Translations under genes and position numbers: made by a program
In this document: piece by piece, positions 26,434 to 35,142 of the stretch
Layout of the letters: each line of letters starts with the position of its first letter
Numbering within the stretch: position 1 is the first letter of the stretch
Assembly: GCA_020632665.1 (NCBI GenBank)
Contig: JACKFC010000009.1
Coordinates: 86,007 to 150,006, forward strand
Direction: 5' to 3'
DNA from: Deltaproteobacteria bacterium
GTDB lineage: Bacteria > Myxococcota_A > UBA9042
DNA: 64,000 bases
The notes under the pieces: model-generated
What the model saw: the letters and a program-made list of their open reading frames with translations, nothing else
Databases searched by the model: none
Told to the model about the DNA's origin: nothing

Positions 26434-26874
26434 GTGATCACTGAGCACTGCCGCTTCCAGCTCGAGGCCACCAAACTCGGCCGTGAAGTCGTGTTTCAGG
26501 TCACGGTCTTCCAGAAGGAAGAGCGCCGGCGGAAGAAGCTCTTCGCCGCGACGCAATGTTCGGACCCCTTCCACTTCCTGATCCAGTTCATCATCCGCGA
26601 GGCGCCGGATTTCGAGACGCTGCTGCAGCGCTTCGTCGGCCAACTCGAGCACCGCGGCTTCGAGCCGGAGCGGATGCGGATGCGCGGTGAAGGCAAGTGG
26701 GAGTCTTGGCGCCCGGTCCCGCGTGGCGCCAGCGCCGATACGCCAGAGGCGGCTGCGGCTGCCGCGGCGCGCTTGGCCGAGGTCCGTGGCGGGCCGCGCG
26801 AAGCCGACGCCGCGGACGAGGCTGTCGCCGACACCCCGGACAGCAAGAGCAGCAAGGCCCGCAAGCGCGGCTGA
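26434..26874 (+). CDS. Small charged protein of unknown function
   Basis: The 146-residue protein starts at GTG 26434 with GGAG about 10 bases upstream and a strong promoter. Residues 1-90 form a compact alpha/beta-looking region (ITEHCRFQLEATKLGREVVF, FHFLIQFIIREAPDFETLLQ, GKWESWRPVP). The last 50 residues are low-complexity Ala/Glu/Asp then Lys/Arg-rich (SKSSKARKRG). There is no signal peptide or membrane span, so it is probably cytoplasmic. The basic tail may contact nucleic acid or ribosome, which is a guess. Not recognised as a known family. Confidence 0.75.
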   Translation: MITEHCRFQLEATKLGREVVFQVTVFQKEERRRKKLFAATQCSDPFHFLIQFIIREAPDFETLLQRFVGQLEHRGFEPERMRMRGEGKWESWRPVPRGASADTPEAAAAAAARLAEVRGGPREADAADEAVADTPDSKSSKARKRG

Positions 26875-26899
26875 GCGGGCGGCCCTGCGCCGCCCTCCC

Positions 26900-28966
26900 C
26901 TACGATTTCGGAACGAGAAGCTGCGTGGCGACGTCGTCGCCGTCGCGGTGCGCTTGCAGCGCCCGGGCGCGCAGGCGGCGCTGGCCGCTCGGATCGCGGA
27001 CGGTCAGCCGACGGGCGTCGAGCAGCTCGGCGAGCGGGATGAGGTGCTTGCGGGTCACGCCGAGGGCGTCCTTGAGTTCGCCGGTCGAGAAGCCGTCGCG
27101 CTCGGCGAAGCCGTCGAGGACGGCGCGAAACAGGGCGACTGCCGCGTCGCTGTCGAGGTAGAAATCCTGCGTGACGCGGATCGCGCGGCCGCTCTCGGTC
27201 TCGGCGTCGAGCGCCAGCCGCAGCTCATCGCCGCCGAGGGGGTCGACCGCGGCCCGTTCGCCGACCTCGACCCGGAGCGCGTCGCCGATCGGCGGCGTCC
27301 ATCGGCCGCGGCGAAGAACCTCGCGCAGCCCACGCAGGACCTCGTCGCGCGCGGCCACGCGGTGCGGCCGGAAGCCAGCGAGCGCGACGCCGCTTTCGGC
27401 TTCGACCAGCTCGCCGCGGCGCAGCTGCCCGTCGAGGACGGCCTGGATCATCGAGGCATCGAGCCAATCGCCGATCCGCCGCGCGATCTCGGCGCGATCG
27501 ACGCCAGCGCGCTCGGGCGCCGCCTGGTGGCAGGCGGAACAGGCGGCGAGGGCGCGCTGCTCGAGCGCGGCGGTCGCCTCGGGGACGAGATAGCGGCCGG
27601 GGGTGCCGAGCCGGCGCAAGCGCCCACGCCCGACCTCGCGGGCGAGGACCTTCTGCAGCCGCGGCGGCGGCAGCGGCAATCGATCGGCGAGCCCGGCCTC
27701 GTCGAGCCCGCCGATCCCGGCCAGACCGACGGCGGCGACCACGGCCTGCTCGTCGGTGCCGAGGGCAATCGCCTCGAGCGCGGCGAGGACTTCCGGATCG
27801 TCGAGCCGGTGGCGCGCGGTGCGGGTCAGCAGGATCCGGCCCCCGGCGACGGTGCGACCGTGGCGCGGATCGTCGTGGCTGCCGCGGAGCACGAAGCGCT
27901 CGCCGGGCGCGACGGCGACGGGCTCGTCGAGGTGCAGCTGCGCCGGCGCCTGCTCGCCGGGCGCGAGGGCCTCGCGATCGAGAGGCACGATCGCGGCGCC
28001 GACCCGGGCGGTCCCGACGTGCAACGCGAGACGATTGCGGCGGGCGATCGGCGCAGGCGCCCACGGCAACCCGGCGAGCCAGACGTCGAGGCGATCGCTG
28101 ACGACGACGCCGCGCTCGGCGCAGAGGACGGTCCCGGGCCCGAGATCACCTTGCTCGGCGGCGGCGAGGTTGAGCGCGACCCGGCCGGGCGCGTCGAAAG
28201 CCGACACCGCCACGCCGTGGCGCTCGATCCCGCGCACCCGGTAGCGGCGCTCGCCCGGCGCGGCGCGCAGCGATTCCCCCTCGCGGATGCTGCCGGCGGC
28301 GGCGGTGCCGGTGACGATCGTTCCGCGGCCGCGCAGCGTGAAGGCGCGGTCGACCGGCAGGCGGAAGGGGCGCAGCTGCAGGCCGCCGGCGTCGCGCAGG
28401 GCGAGGACGTCTTCGGCGAGGGCCCCGAGGCCGGCCCGCAGCCCCGGCAGCAGCGCGTCGGGCGTGCGGCTGGAGAAGCGCAACACCGGCGCCCCTTCGA
28501 GGAAGGTGCCGCGGCCGAGCTCGCCGAGCTCGAGTTCGAGCAGATCGAGCAGATCGGGGTCGTCGCCGAGCAGGTCGACCTTGTTGAGCACGATGACGCC
28601 GCGCTGCACCCCGAGCAATTCGCAGATCGCGAGGTGCTCACGGGCCTGCGGCATCACGCCCTCGTCGGCGGCGACCACCAGCAGGACGGCGTCGATCCCG
28701 ACCGCGCCGGCGATCATCCGGCGCACGAAGCGCTCGTGCCCGGGCATATCGACCAGGCCGACGCGGACGTCGTCGCCGCCGGCGGTCTGCAGATCGACCG
28801 GCGCGAAGCCGAGCTCGATGCTGATCCCACGCCGCTGCTCTTCCGCCAAGCGGTCGGTCTCGACGCCGGTCAGGCTCCGAACCATCGCCGTCTTGCCATG
28901 GTCGACATGCCCCGCGACACCGAAGGTCAGGGCGGGTCGGTCGGTGGCTCGTGGGGCGTCGATCAT
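26900..28966 (-). CDS. selB: Selenocysteine-specific translation elongation factor SelB
   Basis: The 688-residue protein starts at ATG 28966. GTPase motifs are G1 GHVDHGKT (19-26), G3 DMPGHE (73-78) and G4 NKVD (128-131); EEQRRGISIELGFAP is the switch I segment typical of SelB. Beta-barrel domains II and III follow (RGRGTIVTGTAAAGSI, VPLDREALAPGEQAPAQLHL). The C-terminal half is winged-helix domains (GVDRAEIARRIGDWLDASMI, FSTGELKDALGVTRKHLIPL, LLDARRLTVRDPSGQRRLR) that bind the SECIS hairpin. The factor delivers Sec-tRNA to in-frame UGA codons, so the organism should encode selenoproteins. selA, selC and selD are not in the window. Length matches the family. Confidence 0.95.
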   Translation of the reverse strand: MIDAPRATDRPALTFGVAGHVDHGKTAMVRSLTGVETDRLAEEQRRGISIELGFAPVDLQTAGGDDVRVGLVDMPGHERFVRRMIAGAVGIDAVLLVVAADEGVMPQAREHLAICELLGVQRGVIVLNKVDLLGDDPDLLDLLELELGELGRGTFLEGAPVLRFSSRTPDALLPGLRAGLGALAEDVLALRDAGGLQLRPFRLPVDRAFTLRGRGTIVTGTAAAGSIREGESLRAAPGERRYRVRGIERHGVAVSAFDAPGRVALNLAAAEQGDLGPGTVLCAERGVVVSDRLDVWLAGLPWAPAPIARRNRLALHVGTARVGAAIVPLDREALAPGEQAPAQLHLDEPVAVAPGERFVLRGSHDDPRHGRTVAGGRILLTRTARHRLDDPEVLAALEAIALGTDEQAVVAAVGLAGIGGLDEAGLADRLPLPPPRLQKVLAREVGRGRLRRLGTPGRYLVPEATAALEQRALAACSACHQAAPERAGVDRAEIARRIGDWLDASMIQAVLDGQLRRGELVEAESGVALAGFRPHRVAARDEVLRGLREVLRRGRWTPPIGDALRVEVGERAAVDPLGGDELRLALDAETESGRAIRVTQDFYLDSDAAVALFRAVLDGFAERDGFSTGELKDALGVTRKHLIPLAELLDARRLTVRDPSGQRRLRARALQAHRDGDDVATQLLVPKS

Positions 28967-28974
28967 GGCCGCCG

Positions 28975-29002
28975 AGGATAATTGACCCTCCCCCGCACGC
29001 AA
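28975..29002 (-). promoter_or_regulatory. Possible promoter of selB, with near-leaderless start
   Basis: On the minus strand TTGCGT (29002-28997), a 16-base spacer and TATCCT (28980-28975). A start of transcription about seven bases further would fall within a few bases of the selB ATG at 28966. It overlaps the divergent promoter at 28982-29010. Confidence 0.35.
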
Positions 29003-29010
29003 GGTAGCGT
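28982..29010 (+). promoter_or_regulatory. Predicted promoter of the zinc-ribbon/TPR gene
   Basis: TTGACC at 28982-28987, a 17-base spacer, then TAGCGT at 29005-29010. The leader to TTG 29046 would be about 29 bases and contains GGAG. Confidence 0.5.
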
Positions 29011-29045
29011 CGACTTCCCTCTTCGGGCCAATTGGAGCGCCTCCG

Positions 29046-32000
29046 TTGAACGTCCGCTGTCCGAATTGCGGCGCAGTCTTCCCCGGTCCGGCCGAAGCGA
29101 CCGCCGGGGACATCGAGTGCCCGCTCTGCCTGCACGCCTTCGACCCGATGGGCATGGTGACCCTCTCGGTCGCCGGCCCCAGTCCAATCGCGCCGCTCGA
29201 CGCACCTCCCTTGGATTTGCCCGACGGCGATGACGAATTCGAGGACTTCGGCGCGACGGCCAGCGGGATGACCGCGAGCTTCGGTCGAGCCGGGGGCAAG
29301 GCGACGATGTCGGCACGCCCGGCTGCGCAGCCGGCCGCCGCGGACCCCTTCGCTGATCTCGACTTTGGTGGTGGTGGCGCGATCGGCGGCGTCGATCCGG
29401 ATCCCTTCGCTGCCCCGGTCGGACAGAAGGTCGAGACGACCGGCGACGTCGACTTCGACGCCCTGCTCGGCGCGGTCGGCAGCAGCCCGGCGCCGGCCTC
29501 GACCGCCTCGGCGCACAGCGCGCCCGCCCCCTCGCTCGACGACGACAGCCTCTTCGGTGGCGGTGACGACGAGGACTCGCTCTTTCTCGCCTCTCCCAGC
29601 ACGTCGGGCGCGCTCTTCGACGCGGCCGACGACCACGAAGAGGACCGCAGCCGGCCCTCGCAGCAGACCGGCGCCTCGCAGCCCGCGGCGCGGCCAGCGG
29701 GTGAGCGCCCGCGCCAAGGCAAGCGCAAGGGCACGAACCGCGGGCGGCTGGTCGACCAATTGGTCATCTTCGGCCTGATCGTGCTCGGTGTCGGCTTGGC
29801 GCTGGACTATAGCGGCATCCCGAATTTCGGCCTCGGCGACATGATTCCCGGCCTCGGCTTCGGCGGACCGAGCGAAGCCGAGCGCGCCGCGGCAGCGAAT
29901 CGGCCGGTGGCACAGAACCTGCTCGAAGCGACCGAGATCAAAGATACGGTCGCGTCCTACGAGCTGGAGATCAGCCGCTTGGAGCAGCTCGCCGCGGCGC
30001 GGCCGGACGATACGGCGATCGCCCGAAAGCGGGTCGATGCGCTGCTCGACCTCTACGAGCGGTACCCCGGCCCCTTCCTCGGCGTGCCGGAGCACAAGCA
30101 AGCGCTCGAGGCGGTCGATCCGGCGCCGCCGCGGGTCAACCTCATCGCCGCTGCCGCCGAGGGCCGGATGCCCGACGCCGAAAAGATGATCCCGCAGCTC
30201 TGCGATCAGGCCGAGGTCGGCGCCGACGATCTCTCGGTCTGCGCCGGCGCGGGGCTCGCGGTCTACCGGGCCCGGCTGCGCTCGGACGCGCTCGAGCATC
30301 CCGGCAAGCTCGCCGACGCGACGCGCGATCCGGTCCGCATCTTCAACAAGGACGACGCCGGACTGAAGCAGGCCCTCGGCTACGCCGAGCGCGCGCTGAC
30401 GGCGGGCAAAGGACAAAACAACTACATCAAGTTCGAGATCGTGGTCGCCGAGCTGCAAGAGGCGACGGGCGACTTCGACGGCGTGATCGAGCGGATCTCG
30501 GATTTCGTCGAGGCGACGCCGGACCATCCCGGCGCGACCGAGATGCTGGCCAGCGCGCTGATCGAGAAGAACAGCCTCGACAAGGCGGCGCCGCTGATCA
30601 AGCGCCTCGCTGCCTGGGCCGAGGAAGCCGGCAAGGCGCCGTGGCATGCCCGCGCGATGCACCTCGAAGCGCGACTCGCCGCCCGCCGCGGCCGCACCGA
30701 CGACCAGATCGTCGCGCTCTACGCCGCCCTGGAGAAGGCACCGGACGACGAGCTGACCACGGTTCGACTCGGCCGGATCCTGCTCGCCGAAAAGCGCGCG
30801 CAGGAGTGCCAGAAGCTGCTGGTCGAGGCGAAGCAGGCGGGGATGAAGTCGATCGCCTTCGAGGTCGCGCTGGTCGAGTATTGGCTCTGGGCGCATCGCT
30901 ACGACGACGCCCTGGCCGAGCTGACCGAGGCGACCAAGCACTATCCCGACGCGGTGGACCTGCTCTTCCTCCGCGGCCAGGTCGAGGAGAAGCAGCATCA
31001 CACCGCGACGGCGCGCGACTTCTTCGCCAAGGTGCTGGCACGCGAGCCGGACCACCTGCGCGCCGCGCTCCGCCTCGGCGATCTGCTGCGCTCGGCCGGC
31101 CGCCTCGACGACGCCTACGCGACGCTGCGCAACGCCCGCGAGCGGCTGGGCGACCTCGAAGGGATCCTCGAGCCGATGGCAGAGATCCTGCTGCAGCTCA
31201 AGCGCGAGGACGAAGCCCGCAAGCTCTACGCCCTGCTGCTGGAGAAGGCGCCGTCGAACAAGCGCTACCTGCTCGAAGCGGCTCGCATGGACCTGCGCAT
31301 CGGCGAGATCGACCGCGCGCTCGGCTACCTCCGCATCCTGCGCGAAGAGGGCGCGCTGGATCGCGAAGGTGCGGTCGCGCTCGCCCGTGGCCTGGCCAGC
31401 AAAGGCAAGGCGGAAGAGGCGGCGCGGACGCTGCTGCCCTTCGCCGAGCGGGAGCCGAATAGCGTCGAGCTCAACTCGCTGACCGGACGCTACCTGCTCG
31501 ACGCCGGCGACCTGCTGCGCGCCGAGACCCACCTCGGCCGCGCCAACGCGGTCGCCCAACGTTCCGGCGGCGACCCGGAGACACTCTTCCAATACGGCCG
31601 CCTCGCCTTCCGCAAGGACGAGGTCGACCAGGGCATCTCGCGCATCCAGCAGGCGATCGCCGCCAACGACAACGAGCACCGCTACCGCTTCGAGCTCGCC
31701 TCGTCGCTGCTCAAGCTCGACCGCAAGGAGCACCGCAGCGCGCCGAAGATGGCCCGCGACCAGCTGCTGCACTTGGTCTCGCACGCGCCGCGCTACGCCG
31801 AGAACAAGAACCCGATCGAATACCTCGCCGAGGTGCACCGGATGACGGCCCGCCTCTTCGCCGAGGAGGCCCGCTGGGCGAAGACGATCCCGCACCTGCA
31901 GGCGGCGCAGAAGCTCGATCCGAACGACCTCGACACCCGGGTCTTGCTCGGCCGCGCGCTCTTCCAGGTCAACGATCCGCAGGCGCTGCCGGTGCTGCGC

Positions 32001-32288
32001 GCCGTCCTCGCGCGCAAGCCGGGGGACGCGGTGGCCGCGCTCTACCTCGGCCTGACGCTGATCGGCCGTGGCCAGACGACCGAGGCCCTGCGCTGGCTGG
32101 AGAAGGCCGCGGCGAGCGGTCGCCCCGAGGTCGTCGAGGCGAACTACCACGCCGCGCTGATCTACAAGGACCGTGGCCAGGGACGGAAGGCGGCGGCGGC
32201 GCTCCGCGTCTTCCTCGACAAGGCGCCGGCCGACGCGACCTTCCGCGGCGACGCCAAGCGCGTGCTGGACGACGTCTCAGGCCGCTGA
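29046..32288 (+). CDS. Zinc-ribbon/TPR single-span membrane protein
   Basis: The 1080-residue protein starts at TTG 29046 with GGAG upstream. It begins with an MJ0042-type zinc ribbon (CPNC at 5-8, CPLC at 25-28). A disordered Asp/Ala/Ser-rich region with repeats such as DPFADLDFGG, DPFAAPVG and SLFGGGDDEDSLF extends to about 230. One membrane helix (QLVIFGLIVLGVGLALDYSG, about 238-257) follows. The remaining 820 residues are a long TPR solenoid (e.g. DGVIERISDFVEATPDHPGA, DDAYATLRNARERLGDLEGI, PHLQAAQKLDPNDLDTRVLL). The zinc ribbon would be cytoplasmic and the solenoid periplasmic. This layout is frequent in Myxococcota, where some members serve motility or envelope complexes; the role here is unknown. 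Confidence 0.85.
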   Translation: MNVRCPNCGAVFPGPAEATAGDIECPLCLHAFDPMGMVTLSVAGPSPIAPLDAPPLDLPDGDDEFEDFGATASGMTASFGRAGGKATMSARPAAQPAAADPFADLDFGGGGAIGGVDPDPFAAPVGQKVETTGDVDFDALLGAVGSSPAPASTASAHSAPAPSLDDDSLFGGGDDEDSLFLASPSTSGALFDAADDHEEDRSRPSQQTGASQPAARPAGERPRQGKRKGTNRGRLVDQLVIFGLIVLGVGLALDYSGIPNFGLGDMIPGLGFGGPSEAERAAAANRPVAQNLLEATEIKDTVASYELEISRLEQLAAARPDDTAIARKRVDALLDLYERYPGPFLGVPEHKQALEAVDPAPPRVNLIAAAAEGRMPDAEKMIPQLCDQAEVGADDLSVCAGAGLAVYRARLRSDALEHPGKLADATRDPVRIFNKDDAGLKQALGYAERALTAGKGQNNYIKFEIVVAELQEATGDFDGVIERISDFVEATPDHPGATEMLASALIEKNSLDKAAPLIKRLAAWAEEAGKAPWHARAMHLEARLAARRGRTDDQIVALYAALEKAPDDELTTVRLGRILLAEKRAQECQKLLVEAKQAGMKSIAFEVALVEYWLWAHRYDDALAELTEATKHYPDAVDLLFLRGQVEEKQHHTATARDFFAKVLAREPDHLRAALRLGDLLRSAGRLDDAYATLRNARERLGDLEGILEPMAEILLQLKREDEARKLYALLLEKAPSNKRYLLEAARMDLRIGEIDRALGYLRILREEGALDREGAVALARGLASKGKAEEAARTLLPFAEREPNSVELNSLTGRYLLDAGDLLRAETHLGRANAVAQRSGGDPETLFQYGRLAFRKDEVDQGISRIQQAIAANDNEHRYRFELASSLLKLDRKEHRSAPKMARDQLLHLVSHAPRYAENKNPIEYLAEVHRMTARLFAEEARWAKTIPHLQAAQKLDPNDLDTRVLLGRALFQVNDPQALPVLRAVLARKPGDAVAALYLGLTLIGRGQTTEALRWLEKAAASGRPEVVEANYHAALIYKDRGQGRKAAAALRVFLDKAPADATFRGDAKRVLDDVSGR

Positions 32289-32307
32289 CGTCAAGGCGGG
32301 GCAGCCG

Positions 32308-33366
32308 TCACAGCCAGAGGCTGGCGTCCCCGTACGAATAGAATCGGTAGCCCTCGGCCACCGCCTCACGGTAGGCGGCGAGCACCGGCTCGTAGCCAGC
32401 GAAGGCGGCGAGCAACAAGAGCAGGCTCGAGCGCGGCAGATGGAAGTTGGTCATCAGGCCGCAGACGAGCTCGAAGCGCGCGCCGGGCAGCAACGTCAGG
32501 TCGGTGTGGCCGGCACCGGCGCGAATTCCGCGGCGTCCGAGCGTCTCCAGCACCCGCGTCGCGGTGGTGCCGACCGCGATGATCGGCGCGCCGTCGCGGT
32601 GAGCGCGGGCGATCTGCTCGGCGGCAGGTTCCGTGAGGGCGAAGCGCTCCGGGAGCACGCGGTGGCTGCGGATATCGTCGGTGCGCACCGGCAGGAAGGT
32701 GCCCGGACCGACGTGCAGCGTCACCGCGACGCGCTCGATGCCGGCGTCGTCGAGGCGCTCGAGCAGCGCCGGGGTGAAGTGCAGGCCCGCGGTCGGCGCT
32801 GCCACCGCGCCGGGCTCGCGGGCCCAGGCGGTCTGGTAGCGGACGCGGTCGGCGCCGTCGTCGTGCTCTTCGCCACCGCGCAGATAGGGCGGCAGCGGCA
32901 GGCGTCCGACGGCGTCGAGCAGGGCCTGCAGGTCTTCGGCCCCCTCGAAGTCGACCACCACCTCGCCGCCGCGCGGGACCTCGCGGATCAGCGCGGCGAT
33001 CCCTGCGCCGAAGTCGATCCGCTGGCCGACACGAAGCTTCTTGCTGCTGCGGCTGATCGCCCGGACGCCGGACATGGCGTCGCCGGGTTGGGCGAAGGGC
33101 TCGGTGAGCAGCAGCTCGACGCGGCCGCCGCTGTCTTGCTTGTGTCCGAGCAGGCGGGCCGGCACGACGCGGGTATCGTTGACGACCAGGATCGCGCCGG
33201 CAGGCAAGAGCGCGGGCAAATCGGAGACGCGATGGTGGCCGGCGACGCCCTTGCCGCGGTGGGCCAGCAACAGCCGCGCGGCGTCCCGCGGGGTGCAGGC
33301 CTCCTGCGCGATCTGCTCGGCGGGCAGCTCGAAATCGTAGGCGTCGAGGTCGTGCGGCGCGCTCAT
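32308..33366 (-). CDS. queA: S-adenosylmethionine:tRNA ribosyltransferase-isomerase
   Basis: The 352-residue protein starts at ATG 33366, overlapping rsmD by ATGA. Diagnostic segments are YDFELPAEQIAQEACTPRDA, NDTRVVPARLLGHK, GRVELLLTEP, YQTAWAREPGAVAAPTAGLH, LHVGPGTFLPVRTDDIRSHR, GTTATRVLETLG and TNFHLPRSSLLLLLAAFAG. These match QueA along its whole usual length. It transfers the ribosyl part of SAM to preQ1-modified tRNA to make epoxyqueuosine. A tgt gene is not in the window. Confidence 0.96.
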   Translation of the reverse strand: MSAPHDLDAYDFELPAEQIAQEACTPRDAARLLLAHRGKGVAGHHRVSDLPALLPAGAILVVNDTRVVPARLLGHKQDSGGRVELLLTEPFAQPGDAMSGVRAISRSSKKLRVGQRIDFGAGIAALIREVPRGGEVVVDFEGAEDLQALLDAVGRLPLPPYLRGGEEHDDGADRVRYQTAWAREPGAVAAPTAGLHFTPALLERLDDAGIERVAVTLHVGPGTFLPVRTDDIRSHRVLPERFALTEPAAEQIARAHRDGAPIIAVGTTATRVLETLGRRGIRAGAGHTDLTLLPGARFELVCGLMTNFHLPRSSLLLLLAAFAGYEPVLAAYREAVAEGYRFYSYGDASLWL

Positions 33367-33941
33367 TCGCCGGCCTCGGCGACCGGCATCCAGCGGTCGA
33401 CGCAGACGCTGCCGTAGCGCCGTCGCTGCTCGAGGGCGAAGCGGCCGCCGCTGGCCTGCGCGATGGCCGCTTCCTGCAAGCGCCCGTCGTGCTCGATCCA
33501 CAGCTCGCCGCCGGCGGCGAGCAGGCCGTGACGCGCCAGCAGCGCGACCAGCGGCAGGTGCAGCTCGCCGTCCCACGGCGGATCGAGCCAGATCAGGTCG
33601 AAGGGGCGGCCCTCGCGACCGAGCTGCGGCAGCGCTTGTTCGGCGGCCATCGCGAGCAGCCTGACCTGCCCCTCGAAGCGCGCCCGCTGCAGGTTGTGCC
33701 GCAGCGCCAACAATGCCTCGGCGTCGGGTTCGACCAGGACTGCTTCGCCCGCGCCGCGCGAGAGCAGCTCCAGCGCCATCGCGCCAGATCCGGCACAGAC
33801 GTCGAGGACGCGCTCGCCGTCGAGGAAGCCACCGAGCACGCTCATCGCGGCTTCGCGGACCCGTCCCGGCGTCGGCCGGACGGCTCGACCCTCTGGCACG
33901 CGCAACGCGAGCCCCTTGCGTGTGCCGGCGACGATGCGCAT
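33363..33941 (-). CDS. rsmD: 16S rRNA (guanine966-N2)-methyltransferase RsmD
   Basis: The 192-residue protein is started at ATG 33941, where GGAGGG lies three bases upstream and MRIVAGTRKG is the conserved start. Motifs: RPTPGRVREAAMSVLGGFLDG, VLDVCAGSGAMALELLSRGA (SAM binding), VEPDAEALLALRHNL and LIWLDPPWDGEL (catalytic DPPY/W motif). The enzyme methylates N2 of G966 in the 30S subunit. It is paired with queA, both acting on structural RNA. Length is typical of the family. Confidence 0.93.
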   Translation of the reverse strand: MRIVAGTRKGLALRVPEGRAVRPTPGRVREAAMSVLGGFLDGERVLDVCAGSGAMALELLSRGAGEAVLVEPDAEALLALRHNLQRARFEGQVRLLAMAAEQALPQLGREGRPFDLIWLDPPWDGELHLPLVALLARHGLLAAGGELWIEHDGRLQEAAIAQASGGRFALEQRRRYGSVCVDRWMPVAEAGE

Positions 33942-34042
33942 GGTCCCTCCTGGCAGCGCACGGGCCTCGGCGCTTCGGGGGGCGGACGCTGCCACAGCCG
34001 GGCGTGGGTCGGAAGGGCCGATGCCGCCCGCCGGAGTGGGAC

Positions 34043-35116
34043 GTGCGGGCGCCAACTCGAGAGCATGCAGTGCAGCGGCGGCTTCGAGTCCGCTGCGTCA
34101 GCCACGGATGTGCCCTCTGGCTCGGCCTGGGCGCGCTCTTGGGCTGCGAGAAGGATCAGCCGCCGAGCGCGCATAGGGTCGAACTCGGCGCGCAGACGCG
34201 GGCAGGACGCGGCGCCGCCGCCCGCCGCAAGCGCCGCAATCGCGTCGCTGCGGTGACGATCCGCTTCTGGAACCGCGCGATCGAGCCCGGCGCCGAGGGG
34301 GCGGGCTTCGACCAGTTGCGCCTCGCCGCCGTCTTCGCCGACGCCGATCCGCGCGATATCCACCTCGTCGGAGCCCTGGTCGGCAGCCGCGATCCCGGGC
34401 GCGAGCTGCCGTCGGCCGATAGCTGCGTGATCGAGCCGCGTCCGGTCGGTCAGCCGAGCGTCGCACCGACGGCCTGGATGCAGCTGCTCGACGTCGGCGA
34501 CCTCCAGCTGCGCGCCGGAGAGCAGACGATGCCGATCGCGGTGAGCTTGGTGCCGAGCCTGTTCTCCGGCGTCCGCGGAGTCCGCTACGACGGCGAACGC
34601 GACCACAGCCGCGGCATGCTGGCGCATGGGAGGCTCGACGTCCTCGGCAGCGGCGGCGACGGGGTGCCGGCGTTTCGCGCCTCGATCGCGGTGCCACGGC
34701 CGCTGCGCGTCTCGCACGTCGCCGGCGAACCGGTGCGCAGCGGTCGGGTGCGGCCGCGCGGGCCGGTCGAAGACCTCGAGCTGCGCTGGGGCTCGACCGA
34801 TGGCGGCGCCCGCCGGGTGGAATTGCAGCTGGGCGTCGAGGGCGAGGGCGAACTGCGTTGGCTCCGCTGCAGCCTCCGCGACGACGGCGACTTCACCGTC
34901 GCGGCGCCGCTGCTCTCGGCGCTGCGGGACGACTCCGGTCGACGGCCATGGCTGCTGATCCTCTCACGCAGCGTCGACGCCGAGGTCCCCGGCTTCGAGG
35001 GCACACCGCTGCGCTTGGAGTTGTTGGACGCGGTCCGGATCGATCCGCCCGCGCCGATCGTGGTGCCTGCACCGCACGATCATCGACGGACTCGGCGGCA
35101 GCGGCCGAACCGCTAG
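34043..35116 (+). CDS. Lipoprotein of unknown function
   Basis: The 357-residue protein is started at GTG 34043, six bases after GGAG; GTG 34070 is an alternative. The lipobox is LGALLGC (Cys about 35). A basic segment (RAGRGAAARRKRRNR) precedes a mainly beta region (VTIRFWNRAIEPGAEGAGFD, WMQLLDVGDLQLRAGEQTMP). A second beta region carries regular strands (RVELQLGVEGEGELRWLRCS, RPWLLILSRSVDAEV). There is no enzyme motif. It may be a surface or periplasmic beta-sandwich protein. The gene is divergent from rsmD and convergent with the J-domain gene 26 bases away. Family not recognised. Confidence 0.75.
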   Translation: MRAPTREHAVQRRLRVRCVSHGCALWLGLGALLGCEKDQPPSAHRVELGAQTRAGRGAAARRKRRNRVAAVTIRFWNRAIEPGAEGAGFDQLRLAAVFADADPRDIHLVGALVGSRDPGRELPSADSCVIEPRPVGQPSVAPTAWMQLLDVGDLQLRAGEQTMPIAVSLVPSLFSGVRGVRYDGERDHSRGMLAHGRLDVLGSGGDGVPAFRASIAVPRPLRVSHVAGEPVRSGRVRPRGPVEDLELRWGSTDGGARRVELQLGVEGEGELRWLRCSLRDDGDFTVAAPLLSALRDDSGRRPWLLILSRSVDAEVPGFEGTPLRLELLDAVRIDPPAPIVVPAPHDHRRTRRQRPNR

Positions 35117-35142
35117 CGCCCAGCCCCCCAGAAGACAGACGT

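Noticed and set aside
28638..32150. Open frame of about 1170 codons on the minus strand
   Set aside because: It runs antisense to the zinc-ribbon/TPR gene and across the selB start. No recognisable domain; an artefact of GC-rich codons.
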